NCBI GenBank assembly: GCA_026419775.2 | Contig: JAOPGA020001211.1 | Location: forward strand, 1-36,887 | Source: Acrasis kona | Taxonomy: Eukaryota; Heterolobosea; Eutetramitea; Acrasida; Acrasidae | Length of the DNA stretch: 36,887 nt | Reading direction: 5' to 3' | In this document: in pieces, positions 1-10,685 of the stretch | Layout of the letters: each line of letters starts with the position of its first letter | Position numbering within the stretch: the stretch's first letter is position 1 | Program-made: the position numbers and the translations under genes | The notes under the pieces: model-generated | What the model was told of the DNA's origin: nothing | What the model saw: the letters and a program-made list of their open reading frames with translations, nothing else | The model's database searches: none

Positions 1-2025
1 TTGAGCAAATCAGAATCAAAAAGGGACAGAAGTAACAGCGACTTGTTCGAAGATGAAGAGAGCAGATCGTTCTACGAGGATGTGTTGGATCTAGAATCCA
101 TATTAAAGGACACGCATGGAGCAGACGAGAATGGAATGTCGTCGGTGGTGACGTCCGTGGATAAGGAATCAGACGACACCAACAACTCCACCGAAGCAAT
201 CAGCACCAGAGTAGAAAAGTTGATGAACACGTTGAACAAATCGTGCATGAGCAGAGCATTGATGACGCAATGGATTTTGGAATTCTCGCAAGTCAACACC
301 AAGAGCAGCAGAAAAAAGTTGGTGAGGACAATGTTCGCAGTGAATCGTACTTCGTTGGAATTGTTACCTCATTATTCTAGACTGGTTGCCATCCTATCCA
401 CACAGTACAAGGACGTACCACAGCAATTGGTGGCATCATTGGAGGATGAATTCAACAAATTGTTCAATCAAAAGGATCAAATCAAAATCGAGACCAAGGT
501 CAAGAACATTCGATTCATCAGCGAGCTCACCAAATTCAAAATATTACCTCCACAAACCACTCTATCGCTGTTGGACAAGTGTTTGAATGATTTTCGTCAT
601 CACAACATTGATGTTGCATGTCACTTGTTGGAGACGTGTGGTCGATTCTTGTACGTCAACAAGGACACTCACGAAAAGACTGTGGAATTGTTGGAAAAGA
701 TGATGAGGAGCAAGAATGTAAAATCGTTGGATTCCAATTATGAGAACATGGTCGAGAATGCATATTACGTGAGCATACCCGTCAACAAGAGCGCAGATGG
801 ACATTCACAGAGCGCAGCAGAGGAACCGCTGCCACCGCTACAACGATACGTGAATCACTTGCTGTACGATCGATTGGATAAATTGAGCGTGAATGCCGTG
901 TTGAAGCAGCTGAGGAAATTACCATGGAACGATCCCTCCATTTGTCGATACGTGAGCGAAGCAGTGTGGGAGCTCATCAGCGCAAACACTCGATACAATC
1001 AAGTTCACATTCTAGCCAATCTGATTAGTGGATTGAGTCGATATCACGAAATCGTGGGCATCATGATTGTGGATCGATTCGCAGAGGCACTTCGATTGAG
1101 ATTAGCAGGTCACGTCGACTCCTCTCGTCAACGCGCGCTGTTGGAGTTAAAATTCATTGCGGAGCTCTACAATTATCAAATGTTGGATAGCAACGTGGTG
1201 TTGGATTTGTTGTATTGTTGTATATTGTATCAATGCAGCGTTACCGATCACAACAACAACGACACGTTTCGATTGCGACAGGTCATCACCTTGTTGGAAA
1301 CAGCAGGGCCCTATTTTGAAACGCCATTGGATCGCAAGCGATTGGATCGATTCTTGATGTACTTGCAGTGGTACGTGCTCAAGAAGGGCGTTCGATTGCC
1401 AGTGGATTTGGAATTCCAATTGGCTGATTGTCTGGACAGCATTCGACCACGATTGAAATGGCCCCATTCGTTCCAAGATGCAGATGAGAGAGTGAGCAGG
1501 GTGGAGAAGCAGAGCAAGATTCCATTGCCTGGTTATTTGGATGGAGATAGTTCTTCTCAAGAGTTGGATCATGGCGTCATGTGGGCAGTGGTGAACACCA
1601 ACGATGCTCAGAATGACGATCAGAACGATGACGACGGTGGCAATGGATTCGTACAGCAGGAACAACCATCGCAACAACAGCAGCAGCAGCAACAACAACA
1701 GTATCAACAACAGGATAGAGTGCAGAGGAGAATTGATGATTTGAAATTCGACAAGGAGTATCAGAGCGTGTTGCAGGAGAGCATTGCGGAGAGAAGGAGC
1801 GTTCAGAAGCCATTGAAGATGAGCAGCGTGAAGGATATGATGATCAAGAATGGATTGCAACCATCCACGAATCCACAACCATCGCCATCTGTTGCACCAG
1901 AGAATGGTGGTGGTGCGCCTGCGTTCATGAATGCCATGATGGCTGGTAAATTTACATTGTTGACGAGGAGAAAGGCAAAGGATATTAATTTATCAGATAA
2001 TCAGGCTGAGCAGCAGCAGTCATGA
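1..2025 (+). CDS. UPF2: UPF2 (NMD2), nonsense-mediated decay factor, C-terminal part
   Basis: UPF2 is the scaffold that links UPF3 on the exon-junction complex to the helicase UPF1 in nonsense-mediated mRNA decay. The frame is open from base 1, which reads TTG, so the gene begins before the window and the N-terminal MIF4G domain is missing. What is visible: the acidic linker with the family motif EESRSFYEDVLDL (about residues 18-31), a second MIF4G domain (about 75-265) carrying the typical RFISELTKFKILPP and HLLETCGRFL helices and MVENAYY, a third MIF4G domain (about 285-490), an acidic Asp/Asn stretch and poly-Gln tract (about 540-575, bases 1615-1710), and the C-terminal UPF1-binding segment (about 577-620). 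No intron is needed in this part. An AATAAA lies about 90 nt after the stop. Identification rests on recalled UPF2 sequence features and is strong. Confidence 0.93.
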   Translation: MSKSESKRDRSNSDLFEDEESRSFYEDVLDLESILKDTHGADENGMSSVVTSVDKESDDTNNSTEAISTRVEKLMNTLNKSCMSRALMTQWILEFSQVNTKSSRKKLVRTMFAVNRTSLELLPHYSRLVAILSTQYKDVPQQLVASLEDEFNKLFNQKDQIKIETKVKNIRFISELTKFKILPPQTTLSLLDKCLNDFRHHNIDVACHLLETCGRFLYVNKDTHEKTVELLEKMMRSKNVKSLDSNYENMVENAYYVSIPVNKSADGHSQSAAEEPLPPLQRYVNHLLYDRLDKLSVNAVLKQLRKLPWNDPSICRYVSEAVWELISANTRYNQVHILANLISGLSRYHEIVGIMIVDRFAEALRLRLAGHVDSSRQRALLELKFIAELYNYQMLDSNVVLDLLYCCILYQCSVTDHNNNDTFRLRQVITLLETAGPYFETPLDRKRLDRFLMYLQWYVLKKGVRLPVDLEFQLADCLDSIRPRLKWPHSFQDADERVSRVEKQSKIPLPGYLDGDSSSQELDHGVMWAVVNTNDAQNDDQNDDDGGNGFVQQEQPSQQQQQQQQQQYQQQDRVQRRIDDLKFDKEYQSVLQESIAERRSVQKPLKMSSVKDMMIKNGLQPSTNPQPSPSVAPENGGGAPAFMNAMMAGKFTLLTRRKAKDINLSDNQAEQQQS

Positions 2026-2174
2026 TGAGTGATGGTGGAGATGGTGGTTGATTAGTTTGTGAGCTATGATATGTGATGGGTGGTGGATGAATCGATTGTG
2101 TATGCATGATTCTGTTGATCAAATAAAATATATTCTTGGTTGATTCGATTGTTGATTTTACAATATGCAATAGG

Positions 2175-5100
2175 ATGGGAGATGATGTTGGCGATGGCAT
2201 GTTCTTTGTGAATCATTTGATTGGATTTCAGAAACAGGCTGGATTGTTGGGATTGAGGGATAAAAAATCCAAAGGTGTGGAAGATGCAAATAAACCACTT
2301 TATAAATCAGAAGACAAGACTTCCATCGAGTGTATTCAATTTCATAGTAGGCGATTTGATTGTGAAGCATGTTGACTTGTAGATGAGGCTGTTTTTATTG
2401 GAACGATAAAAGGATTGTACGTTTTGTTTAGGAGATCAACCAAGAGGGAACACACTGAACCAGCCAAGGATGGATGGATTCAATTAGATCCTGAATACAA
2501 GCTGTATTATCCAAGTGGTAGGGGAGAACAAGAAGGCTACGTCAGAGAGTACAAAGTATTTGAGGACAAGAAGACTTTTAAATTCATAACGCACATTGAG
2601 TTGGACAGGGACAAAAACATCATGATCATATTAACGAGGGGCAAGAGTGGTGCAGAGCTATATGCGGCCAAATATGATCTATTCCAAGGAACAGTGACCC
2701 AACTCAAGCCAGTAGAGCTCAAATACAAGAAGGACGAAAAGCTGAGAGAAGTGACTTCATTCTCCCTACAAAAAGCAGTTGACGATTCCATCAATCCTCA
2801 CAACGATCGCACTAGGTTTCTTTCCATACTTTGCAAGGGCGGTATTTATAGACCAAGAATAAAACTAGGAAAGGTTAGCATTCAAATTCTTCATTTTTAA
2901 TGTAGTAGGGTGATGAAAATCACACCCTCGTAGATTTCAAAAAGAGGATTGAATTTCAAGCTGATCCCAAATATGTACAATATCTAGAGTATGCTGGAGG
3001 CTACATTTGTCTATCACTGAGGACACAATATTGTGTATTTAATGACAAGGGCAACATGTTATACGTTAGTGGTAAATCGGTAGAGTCTCAGGAGAGCAGC
3101 ATCTTTACAAGTTGGCCTGATCTTTTACAAGATAAGGAGCAGTTATTTTCCAACCTAATCAACATTATTGGTTCTGATAAAAATGTTGTGGACGTGGATT
3201 GGACGAACGCGTTGCTGTACTCCATGGGTAACATTCTATTCCTTCATCTTGTTTGACTAATCATCTAGCTTATAGTGATCCATTCGTAGTGGCTGCAGAA
3301 GGTAACTTGGTAGAATTTTATACTCCACACTTTCTTCACGGAACCAAAATTGCATCAAAAATCGACTTTACAGAGTATGGCAATAGCAGGTAATCAGTGA
3401 CTATTATGATGGCGTCATTAATCGTTACATGTAGCATCAAGATGTTGAGATCGGACGATCAGAGAATCATTGCAGCGAGCTTGGAGAATGTATTTGAGAT
3501 CATCCAACCAAGTGATAAAATGAAACAAGTAACTATAGCTCTCAAGTCTTTTCTAATCATTCAAAGCTCAAATCACTAATCACCACACCCACTTATGGAG
3601 GAAAGGATTTAACACACGACAATTGGGAACACATCATCAATAGTTTATTCAAAAAGTATTATCCGGACAAGGAAGAGTACGAAGCAAAAAGACAAGAATT
3701 GACATTCTTCGTGGGAGAAAAGTGTTTGCATAGAATTAATGACTTACGAAAGAAGAATGACAACTCGAAGGAGATTGAAAAATCATTCATCAAGGCCACC
3801 GAGAACTTTAGCAAAAACTCAACAAAGGACATCAAGACAGTGATCGACATGTACAATCATATCCTAGACGCCAAATCAGAAAGTGAGAGCTGGCAAGCAC
3901 AAAGAAACTTTGGATTAAAGCAACTGGCAGAATTATTGACGTCAAGAAAGTCCGATCTGTTATCCGGAGATGCAAAGAGCTTGGAGGCAGCTAAACAATT
4001 AGAAGACATTGATCTCAACTTGGTTGCAACCTACAACAGCCTTCTCAATAACAAGGAAGACGAGGTTAGTCGTTCGCTTTTGATCCATCCTAACAATGAT
4101 TAGAAAATATATTATGAAGAATTAAAGTTACTGGTCAGCAGCAAGAATTACTTACCTCAAGTACCAGACAAGGACGATAAGGATATGATTAGCAACAAAT
4201 TATTGAACAGTTTGATGAGCGTGAACAGACAAAAGGATCACAGACTCAAGGAAAAGATCGACACCATGATTGATGAGATTAAAGCACAACGTGACCTGAT
4301 GGCCGTCATTGAAACATTGAGCAAATTAGACTTCACCACTCACTCAGAGTCATTCTTGGGTCAATTAACAAAAATGATTGAAAAAGTAAAAGATCCAGAC
4401 AACCAAGTCAAGTTACAATTATCGTCACAAGTAACCATTCCATTCGCACATTCTAACCATCACACAGGACACGCTTCGCATATTTAGATCGTGCGCAGTC
4501 ACCGACGATCCTAATCAAAACTTTGCATTAGCCATGCTAGGAGCCAAGAGTCAAGATCAATACTTATTCGACAATGCACACGAATATAGGATATTATACA
4601 TTAAGAGCCTCATCGAAAGGTAACGCGTCCATTCCATGCACACATTCATCGACACGTAGTGATGCCCTCGAGAGAAGCGACTCTGTCAGGAACCAATATG
4701 CACTATTACTTTGTAAATACTATTTGGAATATTTATGGTACATTGTTCCCAACGTAATACCCAGACCAGAAACAAGACTCGCCGTCGGTAAAGAACCAGG
4801 TCTAGTAGGAAAGGTACGAACACGCGCACCTATATACACTCACAACGATATTCATAGCTTCGAAGAGAATTCTTGACGTTCTGCGCCACGCCTGCCTTTA
4901 GAGAATTAACGGATCCGTTCCATCTCTACAAGATTAACGAGTGCTTGTTGGCATTGAAGGAACAAAAGAATAGTGAATTCATGCACTTGTTGGAGGAACG
5001 CATCGTGTTGTGTAGACATTATCAATTGCACAGAGAAGCAATATTCATCATTTACTTTTTATTAAGCGATGCCGATCAATGCATCACGTATTGCATGGAG

Positions 5101-5997
5101 GCACTGGAGAGAAGAAGGAGCAGAGAGTTCTTCTACGAGGGAACGACCAATCCATTCAACCTATGGATCGAAATGTGTTTTCGTGGCATCGACGCAAAGA
5201 TGAACTCATCCATGAACGTGAATAGCATACCTAATCGACTGTGGGATGGTACGCTACAATTTCAAATGTTGGTGAGATTGCAGAGCGCACCACCCATCAG
5301 CATGGACCAAGTACAACAGGTCATCATGGACGATAGCGACAGCACCACCGTTCATGATGCGGTCGTCATGGAGCATCAACAAGAGATGGAAATCAAGATG
5401 GATCCGTACAGAACATTTGTGTTGAATAGTCACAACACTGCCAAAACAATACTAAATGTTTATGGTAGGTATTTTGATATTGGATGGGAGGAAGAGGGTG
5501 GAGTGCAGCAGGCCCAACAAAAGACGATTTTTGATTTGATACCCGCTTATATTCCGTGCTACGAATTACAGGATTTCTTCACCAAAGTGATTCGAAGGCA
5601 ACAGGATACGTATAGGTGTCAAAAGTTGGCCAATGATAATTTGACATCGCTGCAGGTCATGAAGAGAATACAGAGGGCACAACTAGAGGCAAGAAAAAAG
5701 ATCATCAACGATAAGACCAGGTGCATCATATGCCAGAGCGAAATTGCAGTAGGACCCAACAGCAGCGACATTAACATGTATCCCGAATCATTAGATATCG
5801 CACACACCAGGTGTGCAAAGGATTATCAAGGCAAGCCTTACCCACCGCACATTCATCCAAAGACGTTGGTGAATCACATGTATCATCCTATAGGCATCGA
5901 TGACGTGGTGACCATTGCCAAATTGGAACATGCGGAGCCAAGTAAATATTTTGATACGGTGGAGAAGGAAACTGCAGTAAAGAGATTGAAAAAATAA
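2175..5997 (+). CDS. Vps39/Vps3 (TGFBRAP1)-family HOPS/CORVET tethering subunit, 10 exons
   Basis: Members of this family bind Rab GTPases and SNARE machinery and tether endosomes and vacuoles/lysosomes. My exon model is 2175-2346, 2383-2873, 2909-3227, 3269-3389, 3435-3528, 3567-4064, 4104-4430, 4468-4619, 4660-4813, 4858-5997. The nine introns are 35-45 nt, and the joined frame encodes 1155 residues without a stop. The N-terminal third resembles a citron-homology (CNH) beta-propeller (for example EAVFIGTIKGLYVLF). The middle is helical clathrin-repeat-like sequence, with the Vps39_1-type stretch LLEERIVLCRHYQLHREAIF (about residues 810-830). The C-terminus has the Vps39_2/zinc-finger pattern CIICQSEI ... 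HTRCAKDY. I cannot separate Vps39 (HOPS) from Vps3/TGFBRAP1 (CORVET) by eye. The start is the first in-frame ATG after a TTG-only extension, and the N-terminus is the least certain part. The stop lies inside an AATAAA, 11 nt from the stop of the converging gene. Confidence 0.8.
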
Positions 5998-6009
5998 AAT
6001 ATTTTTATT
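5993..6009. promoter_or_regulatory. Converging poly(A) signals of two tail-to-tail genes
   Basis: On the plus strand AATAAA occupies 5993-5998 and contains the stop codon TAA at 5995-5997. On the minus strand AATAAA occupies 6009-6004 and begins at the last base of the stop at 6011-6009. The two 3' ends must therefore overlap. This is read directly from the sequence; use as poly(A) signals is inferred from eukaryotic convention. Confidence 0.6.
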
Positions 6010-7286
6010 TACAATTGCAAGTATTCTAAGAACGTATCACAACTTAAAGTATACGGATAACTTGATGTCATTGGTTGTGAATATCCAAGTGCACTTGCCT
6101 GGAAACTTGCATCCACCGATACTAATATTGAATCACTCACGAAACACTCCGTGATCAAGCTGCTTTTTAATTTGTTGCTGAGAGGTTCGCTCTGGAATTG
6201 GGCTGGTATGAAGAATTGTGAAGTCTTGTTTTGTGGCAATGTGATTGTTCCAGCGTAAGCGATTGATCCAATCTTCTCGTTAGACACTCCGGTCCTCATG
6301 AGGTTGATCGCAATGTTATTCACCTCAATGTCAAAATTGTTTGGATTGTTTGATGTTGCGTTGATTACTGCTGTTCCGGATATAATGTCTCCTGTTCTTG
6401 TAATGTTGGAGAAACTGCTTGGCCTTACATTAAATGTAGGTGTCTTGATGTCCACTTCTGTCTTCAAGAATTGTTGTATAGCACTGCAGTCGAATAGTAT
6501 TGTTTTTCTGATGGTGACGACAAGACCTCTGTTCAAAGAGTACACCCATGCATCTACGTCTGCAACAACATCAAGAGGTATTTGATTATTGTTTGATGTG
6601 CAAATGTCGTTCAAGGCAAGTAGTCCTTCTCTGTCATAGTTCAGGGTTTGAAATCTGATTGGAAGAGACACTTGTGTCAATGTGAGGGGCAATGCTACAA
6701 CTTGATTGTCGTACTCAAGGTTGCCGATCAAGGTGCCGGATGAGCTGGCAGTTCCTTTGATACTGCGTACCGTAATGGTCCAATAGTTGGGATTGTATGC
6801 GGTAACATTCAACAGAGCAATAGCACTTAACGAAACATTTAAATTAGCCAAATCGATGCCATCAACTTTAATGTCACGGGTCACTCTGTAAGTGTTTGAT
6901 CCTGAGTTTATTTGTATATTGGACAGTCCACCAAACTCTGTGTCAATTGTTGGTTCTCTTGGATAGATGAAATAAATCAAGAATGCAATTAGGAGCACAA
7001 TCAATATAAGTATAATCAAAACTAGACCAATCATGGTCAAGCATAACGCTCCACATACTTGCTTTACCCTTGACCTTTTTCTCTTTGTCGGGACACCTGT
7101 TGTGTACAATATTGTTTGTTGTGGCGGTGCTTGTGGTTGCACTATTGCACCAGGAGCATATGAATTCTTCATGTTTTCACTATATACTTCAAGTGGAACG
7201 TCAATAAAGACCGTGTCAGATTGGGCGACCATTGTTGTGTTTGTATTATTTGTTTTGCGGAATAATTCTAATTGCGTACTAAACAT
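6009..7286 (-). CDS. Single-pass membrane protein with LEA2-like repeats
   Basis: Single-exon gene of 425 residues. An ATG at 7286 is chosen because the longer open frame begins with TTG. The N-terminal 80 residues are polar and end in the basic run KRKRSRVK. One strongly hydrophobic segment of about 23 residues follows (about 84-107, rich in Leu/Ile). The remainder (about 115-420) is predicted extracytoplasmic or lumenal and holds two copies of a beta-rich pattern, each with NVTAYNPNYW- or NATSNNPNNF-type motifs. This is characteristic of LEA_2/WHy domains, as in plant NDR1/HIN1-like proteins and fungal vacuolar Tag1-like proteins. Several Asn-X-Ser/Thr sites fit a glycosylated lumenal side. 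The function is unknown and the family call is tentative. It lies head-to-tail behind the potassium transporter gene. Confidence 0.6.
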   Translation of the reverse strand: MFSTQLELFRKTNNTNTTMVAQSDTVFIDVPLEVYSENMKNSYAPGAIVQPQAPPQQTILYTTGVPTKRKRSRVKQVCGALCLTMIGLVLIILILIVLLIAFLIYFIYPREPTIDTEFGGLSNIQINSGSNTYRVTRDIKVDGIDLANLNVSLSAIALLNVTAYNPNYWTITVRSIKGTASSSGTLIGNLEYDNQVVALPLTLTQVSLPIRFQTLNYDREGLLALNDICTSNNNQIPLDVVADVDAWVYSLNRGLVVTIRKTILFDCSAIQQFLKTEVDIKTPTFNVRPSSFSNITRTGDIISGTAVINATSNNPNNFDIEVNNIAINLMRTGVSNEKIGSIAYAGTITLPQNKTSQFFIPAQFQSEPLSNKLKSSLITECFVSDSILVSVDASFQASALGYSQPMTSSYPYTLSCDTFLEYLQL

Positions 7287-7382
7287 AGGATACGACAATT
7301 TAAGATCTCGGGGTTTTTATTATTAAATTATCTTATATTTTTAGATTCCGTCTTGGAAAAACAACACTAAATCAACCGAAGA

Positions 7383-9608
7383 TCACAACCTTACATTATT
7401 ACCTATTTCTATGACTTTATCAGGGGGTATTTGCATTCTTTGTGTATTGTTACGTGTACCTGCCCTCAAGAATAAAAAAAAGATAATTATCCATCTAGTA
7501 TAAAACTTCCTTTTTCTGTCTACTTTTACATAATCATCAGTCAAAAAGTAATAAATAGATGTTGGTTTGGATTCTTCTTGATTCTCTACCAAATCGATAA
7601 TCCATGAATCCCAGCTCTTCCTTCTCTTTAAGAATTCAAGGGTAGATAGCCTTGTGGGCTTTGAATCTTCTTGTTTTGGCGCTTCCTCCTTTATATCAGG
7701 TTTCTTCTGTTCCATAATATCCTCCTGTTGTAAAGGCAAATTCTGCTGCTGCACAACAATTTCGTTGATTACATCATTAGCCTCCTTTTCTTTATCATCT
7801 GGAGTAGGTTCAGGTGTGTAAACACGAACTTGCTTCACGAATTTACTCAAATCATACTTCTCAACAACTCGGTCAATAATGTGAGGAAGAGAAATATTCT
7901 TCTCCATGAAGCCATATCTAGCAGTGACGCGAATCATATTATCATTAATAAACACCGTGCTCATTCTTTTGCTCTCTGTTACATATGGAATCTTAAAGTA
8001 GATAATGCTGAGAAACAAAATTACTTGTGGAACAGAATCTACAGTATCGACATATTGCAATAAATAAGCAGGAACACCTCCAGCATTATTTACCATAAAC
8101 ACACCAATACCATTTGATTTGTGGAGTGATTCGTACCTAGTGGCAAATTCATCATACGTCTGAATCACATCACGCGTATTTACTGTTCTCAACGCATCCT
8201 GTCCATAGGTCCACACCAACATGACAAACGCACAAGACATGCCCAACATCAACGGAACATATCCACCAAGAGGAACCTTGAGAGAATTAAAGAACAAGAA
8301 CAAGATTTCAAAAGGTAAAAATAAGAGTAAGAACAAGAAAATACAAACGACCCTTATTATCCAGTGCACTCTCCATGTAACCCATGCAGCAATACTAATC
8401 AACACTGAAGTCAGAATCATGACAATGCTTATGCTCATACCATAGGCATTGGATAAATTAAACGATGTCTCGAACGTGATCACCAATAATACAGAAGTAC
8501 ACAACATGATTAAATTCATGGCAGGAACAAACACTTGATTTCTGTTTGTCTTGCTCGTATATTTGACCGGTAGATTTGGGAAATAGTCCAGCGCAATAGC
8601 CTGAGATATCAAGTCAAAAGTACTATTTACAGTACTATGAGCAGATATGAGTGTGACAACAACAGCCACTATAAACACTGGCCAAAACAATACCGTGGGG
8701 ACGCTTGTAAAGAACGGATTGTAGTAGTTATCAGGATTTTGGAGCAAAGAAGCACCTTGTCCAAGATAACTCAACAGAATGGAAGGCAACATGAACAAAA
8801 TCCATCCGGTGCGAATAGGACCGGATCCAAATTTACCAATTTCTTTATGTATATATTCTACGCCAGATAATACCAATATACTACTACCAAATGTATTCAA
8901 GGTCCTTTGTGCCTTGTTTTCTTCCTCAATGAAGAAGTAACCAATATACTTTGGATTAAATGCCAAGAAGCATTTGGGGTTGAGCGTGGTATTATAGATA
9001 CCAATACTGGCAATGATTGTAGTCCATACGAACATGATGATGCCTGATAATAACTTTACACTACTGATGCTGACGCGTTGAACGATGAACAATAAAATTA
9101 GTAAGAAGCAAGTAATGGGTACGATGATAGACTTTGATGAAGGTTTGACGACCTCAATGCCATCCACTGCAGACAAGAGCGCAATGGGCGTGGTCATAAC
9201 AGAATCTCCAATGGTGAAGGAGGCTGCTATGATGGCCACAACCATACAAAAACGTTTGAGACGACTTCTCCCTTCGGTTTGCATCAATTCCTCGTTTGAA
9301 TCTAATACGAGCGCTGATAAAGGGTAAATTCCACCTTCCCCATTGTTTTTTATGAATTGAACAATGATTATGTATTTAATCGTAGCGAAAAGTATCAATG
9401 TATAGATAACCATCCCCAAGGCTCCTAAAATCTCGTCTTCGTCTGGTCTTTGGTCTATTATTGCATTGAATGTAAACAGGGGCGATATCGCCATAAGTCC
9501 GAACACAAATCCTAAACCTCCAACCGTTCTCGCCACAAACTTTTTTGCAGGTCTCGCAAATCTTATCCACATCGCGACGTTTGGTCTCTCTGCTTGAGTG
9601 GTTGACAT
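7383..9608 (-). CDS. KUP/HAK/KT-family potassium transporter
   Basis: Predicted proton-coupled K+ uptake protein of the plasma membrane, 741 residues from an ATG at 9608, without introns. The family landmarks are in order: the TM1 motif region GLMAISPLFTFNAI (about residues 37-50), GEGGIYPLSALV (about 93-104), the TM segment after it with SFTIGDSVMTTPIALLSAVDG (written here in part; about 133-153), and about 12 hydrophobic segments up to residue 470. A cytosolic C-terminal domain of about 270 residues follows. This C-terminus contains a Gln/Glu/Lys-rich linker (about 600-660) and ends in a further hydrophobic patch WIIIFFLFL, which is unusual for the family. KUP proteins are typical of bacteria, plants and fungi and are patchy in protists, so transfer is conceivable but unproven. 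Confidence 0.9.
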   Translation of the reverse strand: MSTTQAERPNVAMWIRFARPAKKFVARTVGGLGFVFGLMAISPLFTFNAIIDQRPDEDEILGALGMVIYTLILFATIKYIIIVQFIKNNGEGGIYPLSALVLDSNEELMQTEGRSRLKRFCMVVAIIAASFTIGDSVMTTPIALLSAVDGIEVVKPSSKSIIVPITCFLLILLFIVQRVSISSVKLLSGIIMFVWTTIIASIGIYNTTLNPKCFLAFNPKYIGYFFIEEENKAQRTLNTFGSSILVLSGVEYIHKEIGKFGSGPIRTGWILFMLPSILLSYLGQGASLLQNPDNYYNPFFTSVPTVLFWPVFIVAVVVTLISAHSTVNSTFDLISQAIALDYFPNLPVKYTSKTNRNQVFVPAMNLIMLCTSVLLVITFETSFNLSNAYGMSISIVMILTSVLISIAAWVTWRVHWIIRVVCIFLFLLLFLPFEILFLFFNSLKVPLGGYVPLMLGMSCAFVMLVWTYGQDALRTVNTRDVIQTYDEFATRYESLHKSNGIGVFMVNNAGGVPAYLLQYVDTVDSVPQVILFLSIIYFKIPYVTESKRMSTVFINDNMIRVTARYGFMEKNISLPHIIDRVVEKYDLSKFVKQVRVYTPEPTPDDKEKEANDVINEIVVQQQNLPLQQEDIMEQKKPDIKEEAPKQEDSKPTRLSTLEFLKRRKSWDSWIIDLVENQEESKPTSIYYFLTDDYVKVDRKRKFYTRWIIIFFLFLRAGTRNNTQRMQIPPDKVIEIGNNVRL

Positions 9609-10132
9609 GGTTGAAGATTACAATAAAAAATAGATACTTCGCGGAAGAGATACCGAAAATGACAATAAGCGCGTAGTTTGATTGAATGCTATCGAGCAAC
9701 GGTCAGCAATTTACAAAATACAGGTGATTTGTCACAGGAAATGGCCAACTTTCATAAAATGAGTAACAAACAACCAAGTGAAGCTACCCCCTATCTTGAC
9801 AGATTTTAAATGTTGCGATGTTGGAACGTAGTCTTACAAGATTATAACATGAACATTCACCAAAATTGGAATTGATTTTGGATTCTCAACAGGAATAGAG
9901 TTTATATTTATAATACTTCTTGACATAAAGCATGGAGTACTCTACTAGAAAAATATTCCTCACCATCATTTTGTAGTTTAGATGAAAGAACGTGCATAGA
10001 TTTTCCTGATTTTGCAGGGCAGTTTTCTGCACCAAATAATGACTTGGTGCTTGTTTATAGTCAACAAATTCCTCAATATGGACTTAAATCTTACCAATGT
10101 ATCTGTATTCATATATCAATACAATCTTAATT
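9609..10132. other. Intergenic region with a possible decayed coding fragment
   Basis: No intact gene is visible. On the plus strand, 9924-10130 is an open frame of 68 codons without an ATG. Its translation has protein-like composition (for example DERTCIDFPDFAGQF and NDLVLVYSQQIPQYG), but I cannot assign it to a family. It could be an exon remnant or chance. It ends two bases before the tRNA-like gene. Confidence 0.3.
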
Positions 10133-10216
10133 GTTCGGATAGATCAGTGGTTTTTCAACGCATAGATCATAAGTCTTACACACTTAGGGTCCTGGGTTCA
10201 ATCCCCAGTTCGAACA
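10133..10216 (+). tRNA. tRNA-Val(UAC)-like gene with enlarged D loop
   Basis: Cloverleaf read by hand. The acceptor stem 10133-10139 pairs with 10209-10215 (7 bp, one G-U), followed by discriminator A at 10216. The D stem GATC (10142-10145) pairs with GATC (10165-10168) and encloses a 19-nt loop, about 11 nt longer than normal. The anticodon stem 10170-10174/10182-10186 is perfect, with loop CTTACAC and anticodon TAC at 10177-10179. The variable loop has 5 nt. The T stem 10192-10196/10204-10208 is perfect, with loop TTCAATC. Pol III elements are present: an A-box-like TAGATCAGTGG (10140-10150), a B-box GGTTCAATCCC (10195-10205) and a TTTT terminator at 10218-10221. The extra D-loop bases are either an insertion that decayed the gene or a removed non-canonical intron. 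Confidence 0.75.
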
Positions 10217-10513
10217 CTTTTATAGTAATAAAACAATTTATCACTCCAGGAAATATTAGAGTCGTTATTTTCTTTTTCGTCGACAACATCTTTAAGTGTG
10301 CACGTTAACAAAACGCGTTTCAGTGTATTTATAGACCCTGGATGTGCTTCGCGGTGAACAGTACAACCCTTCGCAAACCACAGATTAATTGAGTCGCTTA
10401 CAAACACTTCTTCGCCCTACCTTTGCTTTTAATATGAAACTAGTATGAGTCGCCTCGCCTCACGACCAGCCACTGATTAGTTATTTTAGTTTTTATATGG
10501 TATTGATGAGTAT

Positions 10514-10570
10514 GAGGAAGATCTTCCTCTAATCCTCGTGTAAAGGGTGAAAACCCAATAAAACCCTTTA
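10514..10570. repeat. Perfect 16-bp palindrome plus 8-bp inverted repeat
   Basis: GAGGAAGATCTTCCTC at 10514-10529 is a perfect palindrome. Immediately after it, TAAAGGGT (10541-10548) and ACCCTTTA (10563-10570) form an 8-bp inverted repeat around a 14-nt loop. They lie 117-172 nt upstream of the lysine-rich secreted-protein gene. They could be transcription-factor sites or part of a structured RNA; the sequence alone does not decide. Confidence 0.5.
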
Positions 10571-10685
10571 TTTTGGTATTAGACGTCTGTCAAGTTGAGC
10601 GATTAACAACTCTCAATTAGTACATCCACTGGCCTAAAAATAACTACTTTAAATTTTGATCTCAAGTGCAATACACAATACAATT

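Noticed and set aside
1147..1878. Minus-strand Leu-rich frame of 243 codons
   Set aside because: Shadow of UPF2; its Leu run is the complement of the CAG/CAA poly-Gln tract.
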